Shown here one piece after another: positions 9,163 to 15,468 of a stretch of 24,698 nucleotides of DNA. Below the pieces are notes generated by a model, which saw nothing but the letters and a program-made list of their open reading frames with translations, had not been told where the DNA came from and did no database searches. Source of the stretch: a virus; the IMG/VR virus record IMGVR_UViG_3300049456_000002, positions 1 through 24,698 of that record. One strand, given 5' to 3'. Every line of letters begins with the position of its first letter. Within the stretch, counting starts at the first letter, position 1. A program made the position numbers and the translations under genes.

Positions 9163-9413
9163 AAGCCGGTCTCACCCCCGACCGCCTCAACCGCAGCCAG
9201 GATCTCCAGATGCCGCGTCTTGGAACGGTGGCCGGTGGCCGGTGCCTCACCCTCACGCATGACGCGCATCGCCTCGGACGGCGGCTCGTAATCCTCCATG
9301 CCCTCCGCCCCGAGACCGGCTGCGATCATTGAGAGCAACCGCAGCTCATCATCACGTTCCGCCCGCTTCCGCATCATTACCTCCGCGACCGAGCAGAACT
9401 CGGCCAGGCTTAC
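8892..9413 (-). CDS. Tail assembly chaperone, downstream frame (T part of a G/GT pair)
   Basis: It has no convincing start of its own at the gene boundary; it is read in the -1 frame relative to the upstream chaperone gene. From the end of that gene it reads VSLAEFCSVAEVMMRKRAERDDELRLLSMIAAG..., a charged helical sequence typical of the T extension of siphovirus tail assembly chaperones. It lies directly before the tape measure gene, as expected. The convincing part ends near base 9165, at the tape measure start. The frame stays open to 8892, adding about 90 Arg/Ser-rich residues that look like a shadow of the tape measure gene. The fused G-T product would be about 356 residues. A 271-nt overlap with the next gene is unusual. 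Confidence 0.6.
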   Translation of the reverse strand, partial: VSLAEFCSVAEVMMRKRAERDDELRLLSMIAAGLGAEGMEDYEPPSEAMRVMREGEAPATGHRSKTRHLEILAAVEAVGGETGLWSWRRRSSGCGSTRLRCGRTPRKVSPPRRPAPPRASRGKRPVSISARASARGSRACSRPGRRCWVSARRSAASKRSSMRGRSSRSRRRY

Positions 9414-9961
9414 CCCGCTGCCCGCTGGCCAGACTGCCGCCTGACCGTGGCCCTCGCCGGTCCCTTCGCCTTCGGCTGCTTGTGGTCTTCCGGCGGCGGC
9501 AGCACCCGCACGTCCCCGGACTGAAATGAGATAACTCTCGATGTCCGCTCGTCCGTCTCCGCTGGCCCAGCCGATGAGCGCGAGGACGGTTCGGTAGGGA
9601 GGCCCGTTTCCTTCTCCGACTCCGACTGGATGCGCTCGTTGATCATCTGCATGATCTCGATGACCACCCGGTCGGGTGTCTGCTGCGTCCGGACGTGCTT
9701 GCGCAGCCGCTCGTACTCAGCGGAGCCCATCGCCATCAGCATCGACTCGGACATCGAGCCCACCGCCGCCGCCATCGCGTCCGGGTCCAGGGTCGCGGGG
9801 TCGGCCTCCGGGTCCAGCGCGCCGACCCGGCGGGCCAGGTCCGACAGGTCGAGCACCGATAGATGCCCGAGGCATTTGAACTCCTGGTTGTCGAGCTTGA
9901 AGGCGAACCCGTCGAGCGGGTTAGTGTCCTCGGCCGTCGCCTTGGAGCTGAACTCCCTCAC
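9410..9961 (-). CDS. Tail assembly chaperone (G protein)
   Basis: The product has 183 residues and starts at GTG 9961. These proteins bind the tape measure protein and guide tail-tube assembly. The first 120 residues are the usual chaperone core: a short beta section (FAFKLDNQEFKCLGHLSVLD), then helices with LARRVG and RVVIEIMQMINERIQ. The last 60 residues are Ser/Pro/Lys-rich and disordered, as is common before the frameshift. The stop TAA is at 9410-9412. The gene sits between the major tail protein and tape measure genes, which is the conserved position for this pair. Confidence 0.85.
   Translation of the reverse strand: MREFSSKATAEDTNPLDGFAFKLDNQEFKCLGHLSVLDLSDLARRVGALDPEADPATLDPDAMAAAVGSMSESMLMAMGSAEYERLRKHVRTQQTPDRVVIEIMQMINERIQSESEKETGLPTEPSSRSSAGPAETDERTSRVISFQSGDVRVLPPPEDHKQPKAKGPARATVRRQSGQRAAG
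9413..9467 (-). promoter_or_regulatory. Probable -1 programmed frameshift region between the tail chaperone frames
   Basis: The -1 frame is open across the last part of the G gene and continues into the T frame. Two slip candidates are visible on the coding strand. GGGG at 9416-9413, just before the TAA stop, lets a glycine tRNA slip back one base with full pairing. GAAGGGA at 9467-9461, about 50 nt earlier, resembles a two-tRNA slip site. Neither is a perfect X-XXY-YYZ heptamer, so the exact site is uncertain. Confidence 0.45.
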
Positions 9962-9974
9962 CGTGCGCTCCTGT

Positions 9975-10532
9975 CTAGATCCGCTCTGGCGAAGTCAGCA
10001 GCGCCTTGAAAAGCCGAGACCCTGTGGCTGGCTTCTCCAGGGAGAACGTCGTCGCGATCGTCGCGTTGTTCGCGCCCTTCGCCCGAACGATCTTCATCGT
10101 TCCGGTCTGTAGACACTGACGGTACACCCAGCGCTCCGTGTGGTCTTCGGACTCGAAGCCGAGCATCGTCCTCACCTCAGTGCCGAGGTCGGGCGGCTCC
10201 ACCGTCACGACGCCCGTGCTCTGCGTGATGACGCCGCCGTTCATGGCGAGCTTCAGGTTCGTCGCCGTGAGCTGAGCGAGCACGAACGTCACCGTGGAGG
10301 TACGCCCATCGGTCGCGTTGACCACAGGGTCTAGTTCCTCGGCCACATTCACCGGGGACGTGGACAGCGCGTAGTCGAACTCGGACCCGGCGTCGGTGTA
10401 GCCCAGGAATATCCAGCCGAGGCTGACCTGCTGCCACGGAGCCTCCAGGTCGGACGGCTCAGTCGTGCCGAGAGGCCCTGCGTACAGGTAACCCGGCCCG
10501 AGAGATAGTGCATCGGGGCGACCGCGAGACAT
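9975..10532 (-). CDS. Major tail tube protein
   Basis: The product has 185 residues and the ATG is at 10532. It begins with SLGPGYLYAGPLGTTEP and continues with WIFLGYTDAGSEFDY, VAEELDPVVN and TVTFVLAQLTATNLKLAMNG, the signature layout of siphovirus tail tube subunits (beta-barrel plus one helix). It is placed directly before the tail assembly chaperones. The size is typical, with no extra C-terminal Ig-like domain. It would polymerise in hexameric rings around the tape measure protein. The next gene in the operon begins 14 nt after its stop. Confidence 0.88.
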   Translation of the reverse strand: MSRGRPDALSLGPGYLYAGPLGTTEPSDLEAPWQQVSLGWIFLGYTDAGSEFDYALSTSPVNVAEELDPVVNATDGRTSTVTFVLAQLTATNLKLAMNGGVITQSTGVVTVEPPDLGTEVRTMLGFESEDHTERWVYRQCLQTGTMKIVRAKGANNATIATTFSLEKPATGSRLFKALLTSPERI

Positions 10533-10538
10533 GGCAGA

Positions 10539-10751
10539 TCACTCCTTCCCGGCGGGCGTGCCGCCGTTGTCGGACGGATGGTGGACGTACTGCTGCCACC
10601 CGAATTTCTCGACGTGCTCGGCGGGTACCTTGTCGCCCGCGTTGAAAGCACGCGGCGGCATCGTCTCGCCGCCCATCTCCAGGCCGACCGGCAGCGGACG
10701 ATCCGCGATGTACCACTTCGTCGGCGGCTGAGACTTCACGCGGGCTGGCAT
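10539..10751 (-). CDS. Small protein of unknown function, between tail genes
   Basis: The product has 70 residues (MPARVKSQPPTKWYIADRPL...). The ATG at 10751 lies just past the TGA (10753) of the upstream gene. It is basic at the start, with VPAEHVEKFGWQQYVHHPSD near the end, and has no membrane segment. I do not recognise a family. It sits between the duplicated pair and the major tail protein and is tightly packed on both sides, so it is very probably translated with them. A role in tail or neck assembly is inferred from position only. Confidence 0.6.
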   Translation of the reverse strand: MPARVKSQPPTKWYIADRPLPVGLEMGGETMPPRAFNAGDKVPAEHVEKFGWQQYVHHPSDNGGTPAGKE

Positions 10752-10752
10752 G

Positions 10753-11112
10753 TCAGGCCCCCGGGAAGATGTAGGCGGATGCGGTGATCGTCGCCCCGAA
10801 CGCCGTGCAGGCGAAGTTGACGTTACCCGACGAGTCACCGAACGGGTTCTGCGGGAACGGCCCGTACATGATGTCGCCGGTCGTGATGGGGACCACGGGC
10901 AGCAGGTTGAGCGGCGCGATCGTCGTGCCCTGCGGTCCCGAGCCCGCGATGGGGGTGACCGTGACCTGGATCGTGCCACCGGACGTGTTCCTGACCCGGA
11001 GGTACGTGTTCGGCCCCGCAGGGAGCGTGTCGGCGGCGGTCGTGGTGACACCGGCCGTGATGAGATTCGCCCCGCTGAGACGGCTGACGGTGACTGGAAC
11101 TAGAGCGGTCAT
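10753..11112 (-). CDS. Unknown structural-operon protein, downstream copy of a tandem pair
   Basis: The product has 119 residues and the ATG is at 11112. It is a clear paralogue of the next gene upstream. Both start MTALVPVT and both contain TVTPIAGSGPQGTTI, YGPFPQNPFGDSSGNVN and end FPGA. By eye well over half of the positions match. It is small, beta-rich, and rich in Thr and Gly, with no membrane segment. The family is unknown to me; it could be a virion surface or neck decoration protein. The last ~20 bases of the two genes are also identical at DNA level, pointing to a fairly recent duplication. Confidence 0.6.
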   Translation of the reverse strand: MTALVPVTVSRLSGANLITAGVTTTAADTLPAGPNTYLRVRNTSGGTIQVTVTPIAGSGPQGTTIAPLNLLPVVPITTGDIMYGPFPQNPFGDSSGNVNFACTAFGATITASAYIFPGA

Positions 11113-11113
11113 G

Positions 11114-11470
11114 TCAGGCCCCCGGGAAGATGAACGCGCCGACCGTCACTGTGGCGAACGGCGCTTCGGTTAGGTTGACGTTCCCGCTGGAGTCCCCGAA
11201 CGGGTTCTGCGGGAACGGCCCGTAGATCCGGTCCCCGGGCGTGGCCTCGACCACGGGCGCGAGGACCAGCGGCGAGATCGTAGTGCCCTGCGGTCCGCTG
11301 CCCGCGATCGGCGTCACGGTGAGCGTGATCGTACCGGCGTTGCCGTTCTTGCAGCGCAGGAACGTGTTGGGACCGGCGGGGAACGTGTCCGAGCCGGTTG
11401 CGGTCGTCATCGCCGTGGCCAGGTTCGCGCCGACCAGACGGCTCGCGGTGACCGGGACTAGAGCGGTCAT
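11114..11470 (-). CDS. Unknown structural-operon protein, upstream copy of a tandem pair
   Basis: The product has 118 residues. The ATG at 11470 is separated from the upstream stop by one base (TGACATG); a longer in-frame reading from 11830 lies in the shadow of the two genes upstream and is rejected. It matches the downstream copy across its whole length. It differs mainly in the first third (LATAMTTATGSDTF against LITAGVTTTAADTL) and in the last 25 residues. Conserved blocks are GPNT, TVTPIAGSGPQGTTI and GPFPQNPFGDSSGNVN. Function is unknown; the location suggests a structural or assembly role. Confidence 0.6.
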   Translation of the reverse strand: MTALVPVTASRLVGANLATAMTTATGSDTFPAGPNTFLRCKNGNAGTITLTVTPIAGSGPQGTTISPLVLAPVVEATPGDRIYGPFPQNPFGDSSGNVNLTEAPFATVTVGAFIFPGA

Positions 11471-11471
11471 G

Positions 11472-11906
11472 TCATGTGTCCTTTCGTAGAACGAAATCGG
11501 CGGCGACCTGGAAGCAGAACTGCTCCCCGGAGTCCGCTGGCTGAGGCACGTACATCGGCTCGGACACATTGTCCGACGCGAGGATGGAGACGCCCGTCGA
11601 GCCGCACCGCTCCGGGCAGCCCCGCAGCGAGTTGATCGCCGTCGCGAGATCGGCGGCTGCGGCCTCAGCTGATTCGACGGTGCCCGCGTAGACCAGCGCC
11701 GAGATCCTGGCGATAGACGGATTGGACGACTCGGCGGTGAGCGTCGTCCGGGCCGCGACGGTGCGGGACAGCTCCGCGTACGCCCCATCGGCAGGTGAGC
11801 GGACACCGCCGTCCACGATGAACGCCCCACGCTTCAGGTTCCCCGTGGTGAGGTCCGGCCTGGCGTTGATCCACGCCAGCACCGCCGTCAGCGCCGCCAC
11901 GCTCAT
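11472..11906 (-). CDS. Tail terminator / tail completion protein (probable)
   Basis: The product has 144 residues. The ATG overlaps the upstream stop as ATGA. The alternating helix and strand pattern matches the small tail-terminator/minor capsid proteins that cap the tail tube in siphoviruses: an N-terminal helix (LTAVLAWINARPDL), VVDGG-type strands, a helix ESAEAAAADLATAINSL, and a final strand pair with VPQPADSGEQFCFQVAADF. Its place after the gp10-like connector and before the tail tube gene is the usual terminator position. No catalytic residues are expected. Confidence 0.6.
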   Translation of the reverse strand: MSVAALTAVLAWINARPDLTTGNLKRGAFIVDGGVRSPADGAYAELSRTVAARTTLTAESSNPSIARISALVYAGTVESAEAAAADLATAINSLRGCPERCGSTGVSILASDNVSEPMYVPQPADSGEQFCFQVAADFVLRKDT

Positions 11907-12439
11907 ATCCGGATCGTCCCCCCTACCGCCTCAGCAGACCGCTCGATGAAGTGGGTGGCCTTCGTCCCAGGGTGACGAACGTGCTGCCCGAAGATCTGCC
12001 CCGACGCCCTATTGCGCAGAGGCCACGGCCCGGTCGAGTAGATGTCATGCGGCGGGGTGCCGTTGTTGACGTACTCGGCGTAGTCGGCGGTCGGCCCGAT
12101 GATGATGGAACCGTCCGGGAGCCGGAACGCGTGGATGCTCGACCGCAGGAACCCTGACGGCCTCAGCGGCAGGTCACCTGGATACCGCGTGAGCGATGCC
12201 TCAGCGCCACCAGGACGGGCGATGGGCCGTCCCCTATGCGGCGGTCCTGTTGAGTGCCCGAGCGGCACAGGATAGGCGTACACGGCCTGCACGGGGGACA
12301 CAGGGGCGAGTGACTTCATCGTCACGACGATCCGGGCTGCGAACCGGTCCATCGCCGCCCTCGACTCATTGCCGTTCGTGGCCCATGTGCGCACAGCAGC
12401 GTCATCCCAGTCGATGTGCAGCTCCTCGTTCCTGCTCAT
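11903..12439 (-). CDS. HK97 gp10-like neck / minor structural protein (probable)
   Basis: The product has 178 residues. The start chosen is the ATG at 12439 (MSRNEELHIDWDDAAV), which shares a base with the upstream stop (TGATG); the longer reading from 12526 is shadow. The protein begins with a helix containing AAMDRFAARIVVTMKSLAPV. It then has a typical gp10 pattern: GFLRSSIHAFRLPDGSIIIG, then DYAEYVNNGTPPHDI and, near the end, HPGTKATHFIERSAEAV. This 'YAxYVxxGT ... HPGT' layout is characteristic of the gp10-like head-tail connector or tail-completion family. Confidence 0.72.
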   Translation of the reverse strand: MSRNEELHIDWDDAAVRTWATNGNESRAAMDRFAARIVVTMKSLAPVSPVQAVYAYPVPLGHSTGPPHRGRPIARPGGAEASLTRYPGDLPLRPSGFLRSSIHAFRLPDGSIIIGPTADYAEYVNNGTPPHDIYSTGPWPLRNRASGQIFGQHVRHPGTKATHFIERSAEAVGGTIRI

Positions 12440-12951
12440 CAGAAGAATCCCTGCTGCTGCTGGCCGCCGCCGAGCCCCGGAAGGTAGTTGGCGCCCGACC
12501 CCGGAGACTGGTCCCCCCATGGGCACGGCGGTGGTGCCTGCCAGATCGGTAGCAGGTCCACCGGCCCGCCCGCGATCACAGCGAGCGCCTGGCGCAGCAC
12601 CGCGATCGCGTCCTTCGCCCGCTGATCGAGCAGCACGAAAAGACGGATGTCAGCATCCCGGTTCGGGTAGGCCACCTCGATGTCGGCGGCGGCCCTCCAC
12701 TCGGCGGCAGCCCGCGCCGCCGCCTCGATCTGCTCCGTCGCCAGCGTCTCCGGAGCCAGCTCACCGACCTGCGCGACAACCCATGTTGACGCGTCATCGA
12801 TCACCGACTGGGCCTGAGCGTCAGTCGGGGTCGTGTTCGCGGTGAACGTCCCGAGCTGCCTGTCATTCCCCGGCGTCGACGCATCCCTAGTGCGGGTAGG
12901 GATATGACGCGCCACGTCGGACAGGCCGGGTGCCCACGGTTCAGTCGGCAT
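12439..12951 (-). CDS. Head-tail connector (gp6-like adaptor, probable)
   Basis: The product has 170 residues. The ATG at 12951 lies inside the end of the upstream gene (11-nt overlap). It starts MPTEPWAPGLSDVARHIPTR, and helices follow with AQSVIDDASTWVVAQVG, IEAAARAAAEWRAAADIE and DIRLFVLLDQRAKDAIAVL. The start 'PxLxDVAxxIPxRT' and the helical body are typical of the adaptor proteins that bind the portal ring in actinophages. The C-terminal 35 residues are Pro/Gly-rich and end GGGQQQQGFF, probably flexible. Confidence 0.7.
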   Translation of the reverse strand: MPTEPWAPGLSDVARHIPTRTRDASTPGNDRQLGTFTANTTPTDAQAQSVIDDASTWVVAQVGELAPETLATEQIEAAARAAAEWRAAADIEVAYPNRDADIRLFVLLDQRAKDAIAVLRQALAVIAGGPVDLLPIWQAPPPCPWGDQSPGSGANYLPGLGGGQQQQGFF

Positions 12952-13177
12952 CGCTCACCTTCGACCTCGACGGCACCGACCGGGTTGGCCTCTCGGCCGC
13001 CACCGGCTCGGGCTCGGGCACCTCAGCGATCAGCTCCAGGTTGAGCAGATGCCTGATGTGCTCCGGGGACACGTCATCGGGTAGCTGCGAGTCCACGCCG
13101 AGCCCGATTATCCGCCACCCGTCGCGGGTCATCGTCTTGACGTTGATGAACTGCCCTGTTACCACGTACGTTGTCAT
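12941..13177 (-). CDS. Small protein of unknown function between capsid and connector genes
   Basis: The product has 78 residues and the ATG at 13177 follows a clear ribosome binding site (GGAGG). The first 60 residues form an even alpha/beta mix (MTTYVVTGQFINVKTMTRD, WRIIGLGVDSQLPDDVSPEH, IRHLLNLELIAEV). The tail is acidic/Pro-rich then basic. Small proteins of this kind are common between the capsid and connector genes in actinophages, but I cannot name the family. Its stop overlaps the connector start, suggesting coupled translation. Confidence 0.6.
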   Translation of the reverse strand: MTTYVVTGQFINVKTMTRDGWRIIGLGVDSQLPDDVSPEHIRHLLNLELIAEVPEPEPVAAERPTRSVPSRSKVSDAD

Positions 13178-13231
13178 GCTGCCTCCATTTGTCTCGGCCG
13201 TGGTCCTTCTCCACCGCCGATGCTACGGCTG

Positions 13232-14158
13232 TCAGGCCGTGTTGATGAAGCAGGCCGAGGCTGGCTCCTGCACGATCGGGACGGTCTTGCGGCGTCCCTG
13301 GAGGTCCCAGGCGTCGTTCGCTTCGAGCCGCATGGACTTGATCTGGACGGCGAGCTGGTCCATCGCGTACCCCGGCGCGTCGTCCATCTCGTCGGCCATC
13401 CCGCCGAGCTGCGAGCTGTCGAGGACGTACGGCTTGCCGCCGCCCGCGACGATCGTGGAGGGCGTGACGATGATGTTCAGGTTGCAGAGAATTTCCAGGT
13501 TCCCGGAGTACACCGGGTTGTCCGTGGTCTCACGCCGAAGCGCGTTCGTCACTGCGGTGTTCGACATCATGTACGCATACCTGGTGTCGTCCACGATCAG
13601 CGTGTCCGGCTTGTAGCCCAGGTTCTGGGCGAAGACCGCTGCCTTCGCAAGCAGGATGTCCTGAATGATCGTCGCCGTGGTCGTGGACCACGCGGCGGTC
13701 GCCGTGGTCGACTGGGTGACGTTCGACTGGATCGAGGACATCGCGATGCCGTCGACCTGCTTGATGATCGAGTTGACGACCTTGCGGAGCGCCCGGTCCA
13801 CCGTCTGCCCCGCGTAGACGTTGCGGGCGATTTCCTCGTCAGTGACGCGGACCTTCTGGCCCCACTTGCTGACCGCCGCGATACCGGCGGTGCCGGTCGG
13901 CATGTTGGCGAACGGGTACTCAGCGCCCGCGCCCACAGCCTCCACGGTGCGGTCGGTGACGAATGGCTCCGACAGCTCGTAGAGAGCCGCCCCGCCGCTG
14001 GTGCGGAACCGCTGCGTGAGTAGCTGGTCCGCGATGAACCGCAGGTCGGTGTAGTCCCTAAGCCGACGCCTGATCTGCGTGGGCGAGCTTAGGAACCGGG
14101 AGATGGTCTCTAGATCGCCGGACAGGGTGGGCGGCGAAGCCGGGTACGAACCTGGCAT
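13232..14158 (-). CDS. Major capsid protein (HK97 fold)
   Basis: The product has 308 residues, the usual size for an HK97-fold capsid subunit without a fused scaffold domain. Evidence includes an N-terminal arm with many Arg and Leu (TQIRRRLRDYTDLRFIADQL), an E-loop type region with AVGAGAEYPFANMP, a spine helix region DEEIARNVYAGQTVDRALRK, and the A-domain sequence GYKPDTLIVDDTRYAYMMSN. The end has KTVPIVQEPASACFINTA. A good ribosome binding site (AAAGGACGTG) precedes the ATG at 14158. It follows the protease/scaffold and decoration-like genes, as expected. Subunits would assemble the icosahedral shell. Confidence 0.88.
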   Translation of the reverse strand: MPGSYPASPPTLSGDLETISRFLSSPTQIRRRLRDYTDLRFIADQLLTQRFRTSGGAALYELSEPFVTDRTVEAVGAGAEYPFANMPTGTAGIAAVSKWGQKVRVTDEEIARNVYAGQTVDRALRKVVNSIIKQVDGIAMSSIQSNVTQSTTATAAWSTTTATIIQDILLAKAAVFAQNLGYKPDTLIVDDTRYAYMMSNTAVTNALRRETTDNPVYSGNLEILCNLNIIVTPSTIVAGGGKPYVLDSSQLGGMADEMDDAPGYAMDQLAVQIKSMRLEANDAWDLQGRRKTVPIVQEPASACFINTA

Positions 14159-14185
14159 TGTCGTTCACGTCCTTTCACTTCTGTT

Positions 14186-14200
14186 CCGGCAACCTGCCGG
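14186..14200 (-). other. Small hairpin in the leader of the capsid gene
   Basis: A six-base-pair perfect stem (CCGGCA / TGCCGG) with a 3-base loop lies in the 65-nt gap between the decoration-like gene and the capsid gene, about 28 nt before the capsid start codon. It has no U-run, so it is unlikely to be a terminator. It could stabilise or set off the highly expressed capsid message. The role is inferred. Confidence 0.3.
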
Positions 14201-14223
14201 GCCTTACGTGGTGGAGGGTCGGT

Positions 14224-14613
14224 TTACTTACCGAGCCACTGGACCTTGGTGGTGGTAGCGCCGCCCTTGACGATGACGCCGATGATGTTGGGGACGGCGA
14301 TGGTAGTCGCGGCGATCACATCGACCCCGGCCGTAGCGCCGGGAACGACCAGGTTCCCGAACGTGACCGTGCCGCCGTTGTTGTTGACCGACTCATGGAC
14401 GATCCCGGGCATCGGCCAGATCGTCACGCGCCCGTTGACCGGAGCGTCGAACGCGGCGATCCCGATAGCGAGGTCGGTAGTCGCGGCGGTAGGCTTCACC
14501 AGGTTGTCACCAACCAGGGCCAGGGTCTGCCCCCCGGTGACCGCCGTGGTAGCGCCGACCGTCTTGGTGAACGGCTCCACGCCGTTCCTGTTCACCGGCT
14601 GGTAATCAGCCAT
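14224..14613 (-). CDS. Capsid decoration-like protein, third of three tandem paralogues
   Basis: The product has 129 residues. Near the middle it has NGRVTIWPMPGIVHESV, the motif shared with the two genes upstream. It is beta-rich with few charged residues, as in the trimeric capsid-decoration and DUF2190-like proteins. It is the most divergent of the three: it starts MADYQPVNRNGVEPFTKTVG and ends TTKVQWLGK. It sits directly before the major capsid gene, where head-decoration proteins are normally coded. The family call rests on the shared motif, size and position. Confidence 0.6.
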   Translation of the reverse strand: MADYQPVNRNGVEPFTKTVGATTAVTGGQTLALVGDNLVKPTAATTDLAIGIAAFDAPVNGRVTIWPMPGIVHESVNNNGGTVTFGNLVVPGATAGVDVIAATTIAVPNIIGVIVKGGATTTKVQWLGK

Positions 14614-14626
14614 ATTCCCTGTCCTT

Positions 14627-15055
14627 TCAGACGATCATCCAGCGGACTTTTCCGCCGTCTGCTGCCGATGTGAGAGCGAACCCGATCACTCCACGCGTGT
14701 TGTTCTCCTGCGTGTTCGCATCGGTGTTCAGGTAGCCGACCGCGAACCCGGAGGGCGGGCAGGTCTTAACCTGCTTCCCCCCGGTGCCGTCGCCTGTGAT
14801 GAGCTGATCCCCCGCCGTGATGACACCCTGAGCGACCGACTCGTGGACAGCGCCCCGGCAGTAGTACGACACACGCCCGTTGATCACGGTGTCGCTCTGT
14901 GCCACGCCGACCATCTTCAGCGACCCGGCGGTGAGGCACGTGCGGACTGTGGACGACCCGGACACCTCCAGGATGTCCGCCGCCGTCACCGCAGTGGAGG
15001 CCGTCGCGGTGACGATCTCCCCCACGATGTAAACGGGCGTGTAGTCGTTGGCCAT
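14627..15055 (-). CDS. Capsid decoration-like protein, second of three tandem paralogues
   Basis: The product has 142 residues. The ATG at 15055 (MANDYTPVYIVGEIVTATAS) is preferred because it overlaps the upstream stop (TGATG); an in-frame start 7 codons earlier exists but is shadow. It shares NGRVSYYCRGAVHESVA with the upstream copy's NGRVTVYARGWVHESVAEG. It also has the pattern 'TAG DQL(I/V)T' and ends with a K/CRW strand (GGKVRWMIV against AKCRWMEF). It is a beta-rich head-decoration candidate. Its two Cys in strand positions are unusual for the set. Confidence 0.6.
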   Translation of the reverse strand: MANDYTPVYIVGEIVTATASTAVTAADILEVSGSSTVRTCLTAGSLKMVGVAQSDTVINGRVSYYCRGAVHESVAQGVITAGDQLITGDGTGGKQVKTCPPSGFAVGYLNTDANTQENNTRGVIGFALTSAADGGKVRWMIV

Positions 15056-15462
15056 CAGAACTCCATCCACCGGCACTTCGCCGGGCCGGTGGCCGTGGTG
15101 AGTGCGATGCCGATGATGGCCCGCGCAGCGTTCACGTCCGCCTGGCCTGGTGCGCCGCCGAGCGGAGGCAGGGTCACTACCTGCCGGTTCGCCACAGACG
15201 ATGTGACGAGCTGGTCCCCGGCGTTGACGGTGCCCTCCGCGACCGACTCATGCACCCACCCACGCGCATAGACGGTGACCCGCCCGTTCGCGAGGGTGTC
15301 GTACGCCGCCGTGCCGACATAGCTCATCGACTGGGACGTGGTGCATTTGCGCACCGTGCCCGTTGCGGCAACCTCTAGCAAGTCGCCACCGCTGATCGCG
15401 GCGTTCGACGCCGTGAGCGTGACGATCTTACTGGGTGCGCCTGGCGGCGTGTAGTCGGTCAT
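15055..15462 (-). CDS. Capsid decoration-like protein, first of three tandem paralogues
   Basis: The product has 135 residues. The ATG is at 15462, seven bases downstream of the protease/scaffold stop. It begins MTDYTPPGAPSKIVTLTASN, followed by a G-rich turn (SGGDLLEVAATGTVRKC). It contains NGRVTVYARGWVHESVAEG, NAGDQLVT and a final RWMEF strand. It is homologous along its length to the next gene and more weakly to the third. All three are probably beta-barrel proteins that bind the capsid surface, but they could also be minor head proteins. The sequence is low in Lys and Glu. Confidence 0.6.
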   Translation of the reverse strand: MTDYTPPGAPSKIVTLTASNAAISGGDLLEVAATGTVRKCTTSQSMSYVGTAAYDTLANGRVTVYARGWVHESVAEGTVNAGDQLVTSSVANRQVVTLPPLGGAPGQADVNAARAIIGIALTTATGPAKCRWMEF

Positions 15463-15468
15463 GTTGGG

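Noticed and set aside
11471-11830. N-terminal extension of the upstream copy of the tandem pair
   Set aside because: It is Arg/Ser-rich shadow of the tail terminator candidate gene; homology with the downstream copy begins exactly at ATG 11470.
13220-14023. 267-residue plus-strand frame opposite the capsid gene
   Set aside because: It is an Arg/Asp/Val-rich shadow of the capsid gene.
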